Below are positions 19,001 through 27,137 of a stretch of 64,000 nucleotides of DNA, piece after piece. The stretch lies in contig CAYTZG010000009.1 of NCBI GenBank assembly GCA_964442435.1, forward strand, positions 1 through 64,000. Direction: 5' to 3'. Made by a program: the position numbers and the translations under genes. Numbering within the stretch: the stretch's first letter is position 1; every line of letters starts with the position of its first letter. The stretch comes from CAMXAS01 sp964442435. Its GTDB lineage: Bacteria; Bacteroidota; Bacteroidia; Bacteroidales; P3. The notes beneath the pieces were generated by a model that was not told the DNA's origin, made no database searches, and worked only from the letters and a program-made list of their open reading frames with translations.

Positions 19001-22000
19001 GGTTGGGGGCGGTCATATATTCCCACATATAGGTGTAAGGCGGCGTGCCGCCCTGCGTGAATAACTGCACGGCGCCGTCGGTGGCCGGGGCCGCGTCCTG
19101 TCGGTAAAGGCTGCCCGCATACGTCTCTTCCGATACGTTTTCCCGCGCCCTCAGCGGTTCGGGTCTTACCATCGTGCCGCTCAGCGCCAGCGTGCAACCG
19201 TTTTCGTCCTGCACGCGCGCTTCCAAACGGCCTTCGGTCAGGCCGTTCAGCTTAGCCGTTTGGGCGGGCTGTTCAAAGCCGTTGCAAAGCCAGCGGTAGG
19301 TGTAAGGCGGCGTGCCGCCCGCTATCTCGGCCACGGCCCGCCCGTCCTCGAATTCGTGACAGGAAGGCGGCGTAAGGTGCAGCGTGCCCTGCAAGGCTTC
19401 CGGTTCGGGAATGTAAAAATGGCAACGGCTTTCTATGCCGTTGTCGTCCGTTACATAAAACGTATAGGCGCCGGCACGCAGTTTCCAAAGCATCGGAAAC
19501 ACCAACTCGGCCTCGTCCGAAGGGTTGCCGTCCGCCCTCTCGGGCAAGGCTGCTTCGGCCAACCCCTCATAGCTGAAACGGTAGCGGTAAGGCGGGGTGC
19601 CGCCTTCTACCCAAGCCTGCGCCACCGCTTCCCGTCCGCCTTGGCACCGGATGCTGTCGGTCTGCCGTACCGAACACGTGAGCGCGTTTGGCTGCGATAC
19701 GGTCACGCGGATGGTGTCGCGGCAGCCGTGCGCGTCTTCCGCCAGCAGGCGGTAGTGCCCGCCGCCCAAGGCTTGCAGCACCGTCAACCCGCTTTCGATT
19801 TCGTCCTCTTGCAATACCGTGCCGCGCCCGTCTATCCAGCGCAGTTGTTTCAAGCCGCTGCCCCCGCTCAGCAAGACCCGCACGGCCCCGTCGTTGGCCG
19901 AGGCGGGCGGCACGCCGTCCGTACAGCCGCCGTAAGAGGCGCCCTGCACTTCCACCACGGTCAGGCTCAGGCGTTCGGGCTCCGTCAATGTCAGCGTGGC
20001 CGTCGCGCTTACGTCCAAAGCGTCGGTCACGGTCAGTTCGTAACGCCCGGCCGGCAAGCCGCCCGCCACCCCGTCCGTGCCGGCTTCCGCCAAGGCCGTC
20101 TCCGCCGTCGCGCCGCCGTCCAACACGCGCCACGCATAGCGGTAGGGCGGTGTGCCACCCGTTGCGCCCGCTTGCAACGCGCCCGTCGTCTCGCCCGCGC
20201 AGACAATATCGCCGGTCTGCGTCAAAACCGCTTGCAGCGGCGCGACGGCCGGCACGGTCATTTCAAAAGAAGCGTCGCACATCCGCGCATCCCAAACCGT
20301 CAGCCGGTATGGCCCGCTTCCGCAGGGCTCCAATATCGGGAGCTCTGTATATATTGTTTCTCCGGTCGTCAGATTCGTCCACGCATAACGGTAAGGCGGC
20401 GTGCCGCCCTTGATAAGCGCGGTAATGCGTCCGTCGGCCGTCACGTCCGGCAGCGCCGCATCCTGATAGCCCGCGTAAGACGGGGCTTCCACGCGCAGGG
20501 CTTCAGCGGTTATCGGCGCGGGTTCGTTGAAAATCACTTCCGCCGTTGCGCGGCTGCCGTAAAAGTCGGTCACGGTGGCGCGGTAGGTGCCCGCCGGCAA
20601 GTCCGTCAAATTGCGTTCCGTGCTGCCGTTCGACCACCTTACGGTATAGGGCGGGTTGCCGCCGCGAATCCACAGGATACAGGCGCCGTCATATCCGTTG
20701 AAGCAGCTTACTTCCTGCGATTTGTTGATGCTCGCGCTCAAACGGTCGTAAGATTCCACCGTAATGGTCGTATCCACCGTGCAGTTGTTGGCGTCGCCCG
20801 CATGGAGCGGATAGTTGCCGCCTATCTTGTTTTTCTGCGGCAGGGAAAACGTATTGCACGATACCTTGCTCAGCGGCGGTGTGCCGCCGGTCGCATGGGC
20901 GTCGAAATAACCGAGTTGCATTTGGCCTTGCGCGTTGTAGTGCACGTGTTGCAGGCTGTCTATGACAATGCGGAGCGGGGAGGCCGGTTGCCGTATGTCG
21001 GCCGTAAATTCGGCCAGGCAGTTCCGGGCATCGAACACTTTGAGTTTATAGCGGCCGGCCGGCACGTTCTTCAACTTGAAGCCGGGTTCGAGATTATCCC
21101 ACATACCGTTGAGCGGCGGCGTGCCGCCGTCAATCAGGAATGTGGCCGCCCCCGTATGCTGTCCGTAACATTTCACATCGGTAACGGAAGACAGGGCCAG
21201 GCTGAACGGTTCGGGTTCGTCGAGGCTGTATGCCGCCGTCGTTTTCAGGTTGGGCAGCAGCCGGTGGCGCACCTCCACCGTATAGGTCGTGCCGGCCCGT
21301 ATATCGCCTTGCTGAGCGGCGTTTCCCACCGTGCGGCCATCGGCTTGCCAACGGAAGTCGAGCAACTTTTCGTCGATATTGCCCGTGGGTACGGCCTGCA
21401 ACACGCCGTCGTCGGCCCCGTGGCAGCTGATGGGGCGGTTCTCTTGGATGTTGGCGCCCAAGCGGTTGTCCAGCAATTTGATTTGCACTTTGGTCACATC
21501 GCCGCACAAATCGGCGTCCGAAACGGAGAGATAATACCAGCCGGCTTGGGTAACGGGCAGCGTGTCTTGCGGAAAAGGCCGAGAGCTGCTCGGTTGCAGG
21601 CCTTGGGCGTTCAAGGTGCCGTAGCGGATGTTATAGGGCGGCTTGCCGTTGCGGATGGCATCCCGCTTGATAGATATATATCCATCTTCTGTCGTGCGTG
21701 TCCGCCCGCTTTCAATAATCGTACCGCTGATGTATTGGATCTGAATCGGCCATTCGATAGGTTGTACCACCGGTATGGAACCATCGAACTCGCTATGGCC
21801 GTTCAATGCGTCGTTATTGTAGTATCTGAAAGCGAACCGGTGTTCGCCTTGCGGTACGGAGTCGGCATGGGCGGTAACGGTGATTTTCCGTTGCTGCATG
21901 TTCGCATTCACGGTAACGGTAAACAGCGGGCTGTGTCGCCACTCGTCATTTATCCATTCGTGTACTTCATAAGTTTGTTTTAAACTCGCCGTTAAGGCCG

Positions 22001-23351
22001 ACACGTGCGAAAAGGAAATCTGACCTTTTTGGTGGGAACATTTGGGCGGCGTAACCGTGAGGTCTTGGATGGGGAGTTCGTTTTTTACGACCTGAAACGT
22101 GTGGCAGGGAAACATGGCGCTCAACGCTTGGGCGGAGAAAGACGTGTTTCGGTCGGGACGGTTGCTTACGCCTCTGACCCGTCCTTCAACCGTAAGATAA
22201 TAGGTGCCTTTTGTCAAATATTTGCCGTTGGGAATCGGTATTTCCGTCGTGCCGGTATGTTGGAGGATGTTGGAAACATCCGTTTGAAAAAGCACCTCGG
22301 ATTCGGAAATGTTGAACACGCCGTCCGCCCGCATGGAAATGGACTTGTAGCAGGTCAAGGTCGTGAATTCTTCCTGCAAGGCATCGCTGAGGGGCAGCGT
22401 GAGTTTTATTTTCAGGGTTCTGACTGTGCTGTCGGTCGGTTCAATGACCTGCGTCGGGATATTGACGGGCGGTAATTCAGGATAAAACCGAATCACCTTG
22501 AGGTGTTTTTTGCCATCGTCCGAGGCGCCGGCATCCATCGTGATGTTGTCGCCCGGGCGGGCCCCCTCCAAATCGCTCAACGAAAAACTGATTTGCGCGT
22601 CTTCGGAAAGATGGTTGAGCACCTGTCGCGGACCGTTGCCTACGCTGTAACGCCAAAGCATACCTTGGGAAGCGTCGCTGTAAGGGTAGTCGTTCGGTTT
22701 GAGGAGGCTCAGGTTGGCTTTCAACGTCACCGTACCGCGCGAGCCGTATTCTGCCGGCGCCTCCTCGATGGCGGCGTGCCAACCCGGCGTCAGGCGGTAG
22801 ATGTAAAACGCGTTTCCGTTCGGCACATGGATGGTATCGTCGCCTTTTCGCAGTAAATCCCAAAGCGAGATGGAATCGTTGCGCACACAAAGCGTGGAAA
22901 CCTGGCCGTATTCCAACAAGTCCGGCGGGGTGGCATTGAGATCCGAACGTTCGGCATAGCGCCGGACAAAACAATAATCGAGCGCATCCGGTTCATTGGC
23001 CAACACTGGGAAGAAGATGGCCTCTTTGTTAATGCCGGTAGGTAGCAGACATCCCTGTCTGGGGCCGAAGTTATAAATCAGCTGCTTGCGTCCGCACTCA
23101 TCTTGTAACACCATCGGTGCGGGATACATGGGCGATGCGTAAACCTTCGGGGTACTGCCTTTTTCAATTTCGCCTACCAACCGGCCGGTTACGGCGAACG
23201 GCAAAGCCAAGGTTTTTGCGCGGAGACATGTTTCCCATTGGGCATGACCCGACAGCGGCAATAGCAATAGCACCGCAAGCCCATGCAGTTTGATACCGGT
23301 TCCACGCAACCGGATTTTTTTCGAAAGGGTTTGAAAAATAAAACGCCTCAT
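16077..23351 (-). CDS. Giant SprB-repeat surface protein with T9SS C-terminal sorting domain
   Basis: A 2424-residue exported protein. The signal peptide ends near SGHAQ (about residue 37). From about residue 740 to 2115 a module recurs whose core is GGTPPYRYxW (variants GGNPPYTVRW, GGVPPYRIVW, GGQPPYRVLW). I count 17 copies spaced about 85 residues apart, each followed by a TDA.G or D.xGC motif; this is the SprB repeat. A PKD-like segment lies near residues 2255-2320. The end (PNPAAGHTNIVL, then GLYVLVL) is a type A T9SS sorting signal. SprB is a gliding adhesin in Flavobacterium, but gliding here is not implied. The T9SS machinery is not in this window. Confidence 0.92.
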   Translation of the reverse strand: MRRFIFQTLSKKIRLRGTGIKLHGLAVLLLLPLSGHAQWETCLRAKTLALPFAVTGRLVGEIEKGSTPKVYASPMYPAPMVLQDECGRKQLIYNFGPRQGCLLPTGINKEAIFFPVLANEPDALDYCFVRRYAERSDLNATPPDLLEYGQVSTLCVRNDSISLWDLLRKGDDTIHVPNGNAFYIYRLTPGWHAAIEEAPAEYGSRGTVTLKANLSLLKPNDYPYSDASQGMLWRYSVGNGPRQVLNHLSEDAQISFSLSDLEGARPGDNITMDAGASDDGKKHLKVIRFYPELPPVNIPTQVIEPTDSTVRTLKIKLTLPLSDALQEEFTTLTCYKSISMRADGVFNISESEVLFQTDVSNILQHTGTTEIPIPNGKYLTKGTYYLTVEGRVRGVSNRPDRNTSFSAQALSAMFPCHTFQVVKNELPIQDLTVTPPKCSHQKGQISFSHVSALTASLKQTYEVHEWINDEWRHSPLFTVTVNANMQQRKITVTAHADSVPQGEHRFAFRYYNNDALNGHSEFDGSIPVVQPIEWPIQIQYISGTIIESGRTRTTEDGYISIKRDAIRNGKPPYNIRYGTLNAQGLQPSSSRPFPQDTLPVTQAGWYYLSVSDADLCGDVTKVQIKLLDNRLGANIQENRPISCHGADDGVLQAVPTGNIDEKLLDFRWQADGRTVGNAAQQGDIRAGTTYTVEVRHRLLPNLKTTAAYSLDEPEPFSLALSSVTDVKCYGQHTGAATFLIDGGTPPLNGMWDNLEPGFKLKNVPAGRYKLKVFDARNCLAEFTADIRQPASPLRIVIDSLQHVHYNAQGQMQLGYFDAHATGGTPPLSKVSCNTFSLPQKNKIGGNYPLHAGDANNCTVDTTITVESYDRLSASINKSQEVSCFNGYDGACILWIRGGNPPYTVRWSNGSTERNLTDLPAGTYRATVTDFYGSRATAEVIFNEPAPITAEALRVEAPSYAGYQDAALPDVTADGRITALIKGGTPPYRYAWTNLTTGETIYTELPILEPCGSGPYRLTVWDARMCDASFEMTVPAVAPLQAVLTQTGDIVCAGETTGALQAGATGGTPPYRYAWRVLDGGATAETALAEAGTDGVAGGLPAGRYELTVTDALDVSATATLTLTEPERLSLTVVEVQGASYGGCTDGVPPASANDGAVRVLLSGGSGLKQLRWIDGRGTVLQEDEIESGLTVLQALGGGHYRLLAEDAHGCRDTIRVTVSQPNALTCSVRQTDSIRCQGGREAVAQAWVEGGTPPYRYRFSYEGLAEAALPERADGNPSDEAELVFPMLWKLRAGAYTFYVTDDNGIESRCHFYIPEPEALQGTLHLTPPSCHEFEDGRAVAEIAGGTPPYTYRWLCNGFEQPAQTAKLNGLTEGRLEARVQDENGCTLALSGTMVRPEPLRARENVSEETYAGSLYRQDAAPATDGAVQLFTQGGTPPYTYMWEYMTAPNRWRSMADTTAKIDGQPHGLYRYGIVDAHGCFYEDTAEIVKTPDLRCEILLQRSIRCADSRDGALQAFVSGGTPPYRYDWQRDGQPLLPQDAQTPDRLDAGRYLLTVTDAKGVVSLDSFMLNAPQPLGATVNPTAVSGYGAADGHIDWRIEGGTAPHSAVWQGESDRMDGTARWDETLPDSLWSGVYRLTLTDAHGCRFERDYTVESPDSLALSNIKVLHCQGEKAFLEAVFRSEDNGRIRAYLDGGVPPYRIVWCNAAGETVADFTAWERGDVGIDSLSADVYTLTVTDAHGYGLRRDFEVELSTAVQVLLSETTPILCHGENGILTVLADGGKAPYTYRWFERRPEAEDALLECALPHTSAVSPPLPGGFYRVEIEDAYGATATDSLWLDEPAPLRLAADLQPWPVEQPEKPDADDGKKPKGGDPTPTGLLYPNPTGGCPPYRFDWAHGDTSDHIAYRRGENYTVTVYDQHLCAVRGEFPFDSQADFEARISRAQAVSCHGEADGALSVEILGGQPPYRVLWQHGDTGVYITNLPAALYELSVIDADGRTCAAAFNLTEPEPLSNRIVPTTPRCFGRADGSLSAEVTGGSYPYRYQWQNGPETAVFDGLAAGSYRLTVTDRNGCRLQDSMTLSEPEPLRPVLSIRQPLCPNDYGQLNAAACGGTPPYRYHWYHADYTSATHLIQNARLGYYLLAVTDSLLCRVDTGVTLVRAAALQWQPFETQYLCAGQSTVLKPTFTNDSSDIVGYWTLPDGSLSFGLETESDQDGLHRLTLVQHDACQYQDTVRIITVDDTVNCLFWISTQLRAGETATAADVSYPPADSSHWTLPPEAELLYAEGPYAEFFFHDTGTFDITLTSFRGRCAQSKTTQVQVLPEGGFKRVTIETETPFLGLRAAPNPAAGHTNIVLDMRWRTEVEYALIEAVSGRIRQRGKWPVADGQTVQTLHLPEQAGLYVLVLHAENTTKNLKLIVTKP

Positions 23352-23376
23352 AACACATGATTTTTGAATTATGAGG

Positions 23377-23384
23377 CAAAAGTA
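23377..23384 (-). promoter_or_regulatory. -7 promoter box for the SprB-like operon
   Basis: TACTTTTG on the minus strand, 25 bases before the start codon. No canonical -33 is seen. Upstream at 23406-23420 lies the perfect hairpin TAAGGA-AAA-TCCTTA, and the 11-mer TTAATAAACCT occurs twice between it and 23460. Confidence 0.5.
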
Positions 23385-23481
23385 GGCGGTCTTGACGCGC
23401 CGCCCTAAGGAAAATCCTTAATAAACCTAAAGAAAATCAGGCTTTCTTAATAAACCTTAAAACGCGGGGTGCGGTTTTCCG

Positions 23482-23820
23482 TCAGCCGCCCGCCCGTTTG
23501 AAGCGGTAGGCGTTCTTTTCGAGAAACGCGCAGGCCTTGTCCCGCACGTCGCCCTGCAGCAGGATGTCGCCGTCCTTGCAGGCCCCGCCCACACCGCAGA
23601 ACGTCTTGAGCCGTTTGGCTAAGGCTTCCAAATCGTCGGTGGCCCCTACAAAGCCACGGATAAGCGTCACGGTCTTGCCGCCGCGGCCCTTGCTGTCGCG
23701 CAGCACGCGCAAATCCTGTTCGGCGGGCGGCAACGTTTCGGCCGTTTCGGCTTCTTCGTACTGGTATTCAAAGTCGGCGGCCGTGGAGTACACGACGCCT
23801 ATGGGACGTTTCTTGCTCAT
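23482..23820 (-). CDS. SUI1/eIF-1-like translation factor (YciH family)
   Basis: A 112-residue protein whose C-terminal 80 residues form a SUI1 fold. The conserved GRGGKTVTLIRGF (residues 46-58) and CGVGGACKDGDILLQGD (about 75-91) match bacterial YciH, a homologue of eukaryotic initiation factor 1. In E. coli it affects start-codon discrimination. The N-terminus has the short VYSTAADFEYQ extension usual in bacterial members. It lies directly downstream of tRNA-Leu and its terminator on the same strand. Confidence 0.93.
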   Translation of the reverse strand: MSKKRPIGVVYSTAADFEYQYEEAETAETLPPAEQDLRVLRDSKGRGGKTVTLIRGFVGATDDLEALAKRLKTFCGVGGACKDGDILLQGDVRDKACAFLEKNAYRFKRAGG

Positions 23821-23829
23821 GGTCGTTGT

Positions 23830-23865
23830 AAAAAAATAAGCCCCCTGAGGTTATCTCAGAGGGCT
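23830..23865 (-). terminator. Intrinsic terminator after tRNA-Leu
   Basis: On the minus strand an 11-bp stem (one G-T pair) with a 5-base loop begins at the tRNA 3' end and is followed by a TTA and a run of T. It separates the tRNA from the SUI1 gene. Confidence 0.8.
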
Positions 23866-23951
23866 GGTGCCCGAGATCGGACTCGAACCGATACGGGTTT
23901 GACCCCATTGGTGTTTGAGACCAACGCGTCTACCAATTCCGCCACTCGGGC
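23865..23951 (-). tRNA. tRNA-Leu (anticodon CAA)
   Basis: An 87-base class II tRNA on the minus strand. The acceptor stem GCCCGAG/CTCGGGC is perfect and ACCA is encoded at the 3' end. The anticodon arm TTGGT-CTCAAAC-ACCAA gives CAA, reading UUG Leu. The long variable arm and the T arm with GGTTCGAGTCC are present. Confidence 0.96.
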
Positions 23952-24126
23952 TAAAAGCGGGTGCAAAGGTAACGTAAAAAAATCGTAAAACAAAATTTTT
24001 GCACCAAACTGCGTTGAACATACCTTAATATTGGCGAAAAAATGCTATATTCGCGCCTTAAATTAGGCGTGGAAGGCTGTTGCCTGAAGGGAATTGAAAT
24101 TATAAAACATTAAAAATAAATTTATC

Positions 24127-27054
24127 ATGAAATTAAAACAAGCATGGAAGTTGCTGCTCGGTGTCTCGTTGATGGGATGCTGGGGCGGTTTGCAGGCGCA
24201 GACCGAAGGCAACTATCAGTTCAAAACCGTGGAGAACGACCCGCTGCACGTGCAGATGTACACGCTCGACAACGGTATGCAGGTGTTCCTGAGCGTCAAC
24301 AAGTCGGAACCGCGTATTCAGGCCTATATCCCCGTTCGCGTCGGCTCCAAGCACGACCCGCTGGAAACCACGGGTTTGGCGCACTATTTCGAACATATGA
24401 TGTTCAAGGGTACGTCGCATTTCGGTACGATGGATTTCGAGTTGGAAAACGTTTTGCTTCAGGCCATCGCCGACCAGTTTGAGATTTACCGCGGCCTGAC
24501 CGATTCCGCCGAACGGGCCAAGGTTTACCGGGTTATCGACAGTTTGTCGTATGAAGCCTCCAAGTTGGCCATCCCCAACGAATACGACAAGTTGATGACG
24601 AGCATCGGTTCGACGGGTACCAACGCCGGTACGTCCTACGATTTCACGATATACATCGAAAACGTGCCTGCCAACCAGTTGGAAAACTGGGCCAAGGTTC
24701 AGTCCGAACGTTTGGAAAACATGGTGCTCCGTCTGTTCCATACGGAAATCGAGACCGTGTATGAAGAAAAGAATATGTCGCTGACGGACGACAACCGCCG
24801 TGTGAGCGAGTTGATTCTCAGCACGCTGTTCCCGCACCATCCCTATGGTATCCACAACGTGCTCGGTTTGGGCGAACACTTGAAGAACCCTTCGCTCAAG
24901 AACATCCAGGCGTTCTACGAAACCTATTACGTGCCCAACAACATGGCCGTCGTTCTCTCCGGCGATTTCGACCCGCAGGAAGCCATGGCCATCATCGACA
25001 AGTATTTCGGCAAATTGCCGGCCAAGGAAATCCCCGAATTTACCTATGAAAAGGAAGCGGCCTTGGAAGCGCCCGTAGAAAAGGAAGTTATCGGGCTTGA
25101 GACCGAACGCGTCATTGTCGGTTTCCCGATGGGCGGTTCCGCTACCAAAGAAGCCATCTTGGGCGACTTGGTGGCCAATATGCTGTACAACGGTCAGGCC
25201 GGTCTGTACGACTTGGAACTGAACCAGGCGCAGAAAGTCATGTTCGCCTACGCTTACCCCAGCACGCTCGTGGATTACGGCGTATTCATGCTGGGCGGTA
25301 TGCCCAAGTCGGAACAGACGTTGGAAGAAGTGAAAGACCTGATGTTGGAAGGTCTGGAACGCATCAAGGCCGGTGATTTCCCCGCTTGGATGCTGGAAGC
25401 CACGATTGACAACAAGAAGTACGACTTGTACAAGGAGTTGGAAAGCAACGAAGGCCGCGGCATGAAGATAGCGTTCGCCTATATCGAAGGCACGCCTTGG
25501 CAGGAAGCCGTCAACTATATCGACGAACTGTCGAAAGTGACGAAAGAAGACGTCATGAATTTCGCCGCCGAACTCTTGGCGCGCAACTACGTGGCGGTTT
25601 ACAAACGTCAGGGCGAACCGACCGACATCCACAAAGTGGACAAGCCGGCCATTACGCCGATTGTCATCAACCGTGACGTGGAATCCCAGTTCCTGGCCGA
25701 TTTCAAGGTAGCCGCTGCCGAGGTGGAACCGATTGAACCGCAGTTCATCGACTATGCCAAAGACATCGAGGTGACGAAAATCGGCAAGAAAGTGGATCTC
25801 TACTATATGCACAACAACGAGAACCCGACGTTCGAACTGACGTATCTGTTCGAGATGGGCGACTACAACGACCTGCTGTTCGGCTTGGCCGCCTCCTACC
25901 TCGAATACCTCGGCACGTCCAAACTCAGTGCGCCGGAAATCCGTCAGGAATTCTACAAAATCGCTTGCAGCTACGACGTCAGAACGACGCCCGACCGCAT
26001 TTACGTGCGTTTGAGCGGTTTGGCCGAAAACATGGAAAAGGCCGTCACCTTGTTCGAAAACCTGATCAAGGATTGCCAGCCGGACGAAATGGCGTTGCAA
26101 GGCATGAAGTACGACTTGCTCAAGCTCCGTGAAGACAACAAGAGCAACCAGAGCGAAAACGTTTCGGCTTTGGTTTCCTATGCCACCTATGGCCCCAACT
26201 CGCCGGTACGCCACATCCTTTCCAACGAGCAATTGTTGGCCGTTACCTCCGCCGAGTTGATTAAGAAGCTGCAGACGATGTTCCATACCGAACACGCCAT
26301 TCTGTACTACGGCCCGGAAACGATGGACGCCGTGGCGCAGATGATGACCAAACTGCACAAATTGCCCAAGAAGATGTTGCCGGTTCCGGCCGCTGTCCGT
26401 TTCGAACCGTTGCCCACGACCGAAAACCGTGTCGTTTTCGCGCCCTACGATGCCAAACAGGCGTATTGCTATACGGTTTCGCGCGGCGATTTGTACGAAC
26501 GCGACATGATGCCGCTCATCAATATGTACAACAACTATTTCGGTGGCGGCATGAACGCGATTGTGTTCCAGGAATTGCGTGAAAAACGTTCGTTGGCTTA
26601 CCAGAGCGCGTCGTTCTACCGTCGTCCCAACCAACCGGACAACTATTTCGTCAACATGGGCCTGATTATTACGCAGAACGACAAGGTGGTGGATGCGTTC
26701 AAGGCCATCGATGAATTGTACAACGATATGCCGCAGAGCGAAAAGGGTTTGGAACTGGCCAAAATCAGCCTGATTTCCGACCTGCGTACGTCGCGCGACC
26801 AAAAGACCGACAAGATTTTCCGTTATCTGACGGATAAGAAATACGGTTATACCGAAGATTCCCGCAAGGTGATGTACGAGGCCATCCCCGGCATCACGAT
26901 GGAAGACATCGTGAAGTTCCAGGCCGAGAAGGTCAAAGGTCATCCGCAAACCTATATCATCTTGGGTAAGGAATCCGATTTCGATTTCGAACAGCTGGAA
27001 CGCGAATTCGGCAAGGTGGAAAAACTGACGACCGAAGAGATTTTCGGTTACTAA
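24127..27054 (+). CDS. M16 family (insulinase/pitrilysin-like) metallopeptidase
   Basis: A 975-residue zinc peptidase. The inverted zinc motif is HYFEHMMFKG (HXXEH, about residues 86-90), with the distal Glu about 75 residues on in the EEKNM segment. The second half is a catalytically inactive M16C repeat, including a REKRSLAYQ region near residue 818. The N-terminus is exported; LMGC in the signal could be a lipobox, while LQAQ is a possible ordinary cleavage site. Such proteins degrade peptides in the periplasm or at the outer membrane. Codon use is strongly biased (GAA, CGT, GGT, AAC), which suggests high expression. A strong hairpin terminator follows. Confidence 0.95.
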   Translation: MKLKQAWKLLLGVSLMGCWGGLQAQTEGNYQFKTVENDPLHVQMYTLDNGMQVFLSVNKSEPRIQAYIPVRVGSKHDPLETTGLAHYFEHMMFKGTSHFGTMDFELENVLLQAIADQFEIYRGLTDSAERAKVYRVIDSLSYEASKLAIPNEYDKLMTSIGSTGTNAGTSYDFTIYIENVPANQLENWAKVQSERLENMVLRLFHTEIETVYEEKNMSLTDDNRRVSELILSTLFPHHPYGIHNVLGLGEHLKNPSLKNIQAFYETYYVPNNMAVVLSGDFDPQEAMAIIDKYFGKLPAKEIPEFTYEKEAALEAPVEKEVIGLETERVIVGFPMGGSATKEAILGDLVANMLYNGQAGLYDLELNQAQKVMFAYAYPSTLVDYGVFMLGGMPKSEQTLEEVKDLMLEGLERIKAGDFPAWMLEATIDNKKYDLYKELESNEGRGMKIAFAYIEGTPWQEAVNYIDELSKVTKEDVMNFAAELLARNYVAVYKRQGEPTDIHKVDKPAITPIVINRDVESQFLADFKVAAAEVEPIEPQFIDYAKDIEVTKIGKKVDLYYMHNNENPTFELTYLFEMGDYNDLLFGLAASYLEYLGTSKLSAPEIRQEFYKIACSYDVRTTPDRIYVRLSGLAENMEKAVTLFENLIKDCQPDEMALQGMKYDLLKLREDNKSNQSENVSALVSYATYGPNSPVRHILSNEQLLAVTSAELIKKLQTMFHTEHAILYYGPETMDAVAQMMTKLHKLPKKMLPVPAAVRFEPLPTTENRVVFAPYDAKQAYCYTVSRGDLYERDMMPLINMYNNYFGGGMNAIVFQELREKRSLAYQSASFYRRPNQPDNYFVNMGLIITQNDKVVDAFKAIDELYNDMPQSEKGLELAKISLISDLRTSRDQKTDKIFRYLTDKKYGYTEDSRKVMYEAIPGITMEDIVKFQAEKVKGHPQTYIILGKESDFDFEQLEREFGKVEKLTTEEIFGY

Positions 27055-27073
27055 GCCTTTCCGCTTCAAAATG

Positions 27074-27105
27074 AAGAAGGCCGCCCTGCATAGGGCGGCC
27101 TTCTT
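27074..27105. terminator. Bidirectional intrinsic terminator between M16 peptidase and mutS2
   Basis: A perfect 14-bp stem (27074-27087 with 27092-27105) with a GCAT loop and T-rich flanks on both strands. It ends the M16 gene on the plus strand and mutS2 on the minus strand. Confidence 0.9.
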
Positions 27106-27137
27106 TCGTTTGGGGGGCTTGCGTGGCAACTGGCGGC

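Noticed and set aside
16077..23351. Assembly-collapsed repeats in the SprB-like gene
   Set aside because: Modules are too divergent at the DNA level to have confused an assembler.
24133..27129. 998-codon minus-strand frame opposite the M16 peptidase
   Set aside because: Shadow caused by the strong codon bias of the sense gene; the product is a compositional mirror with no motifs.
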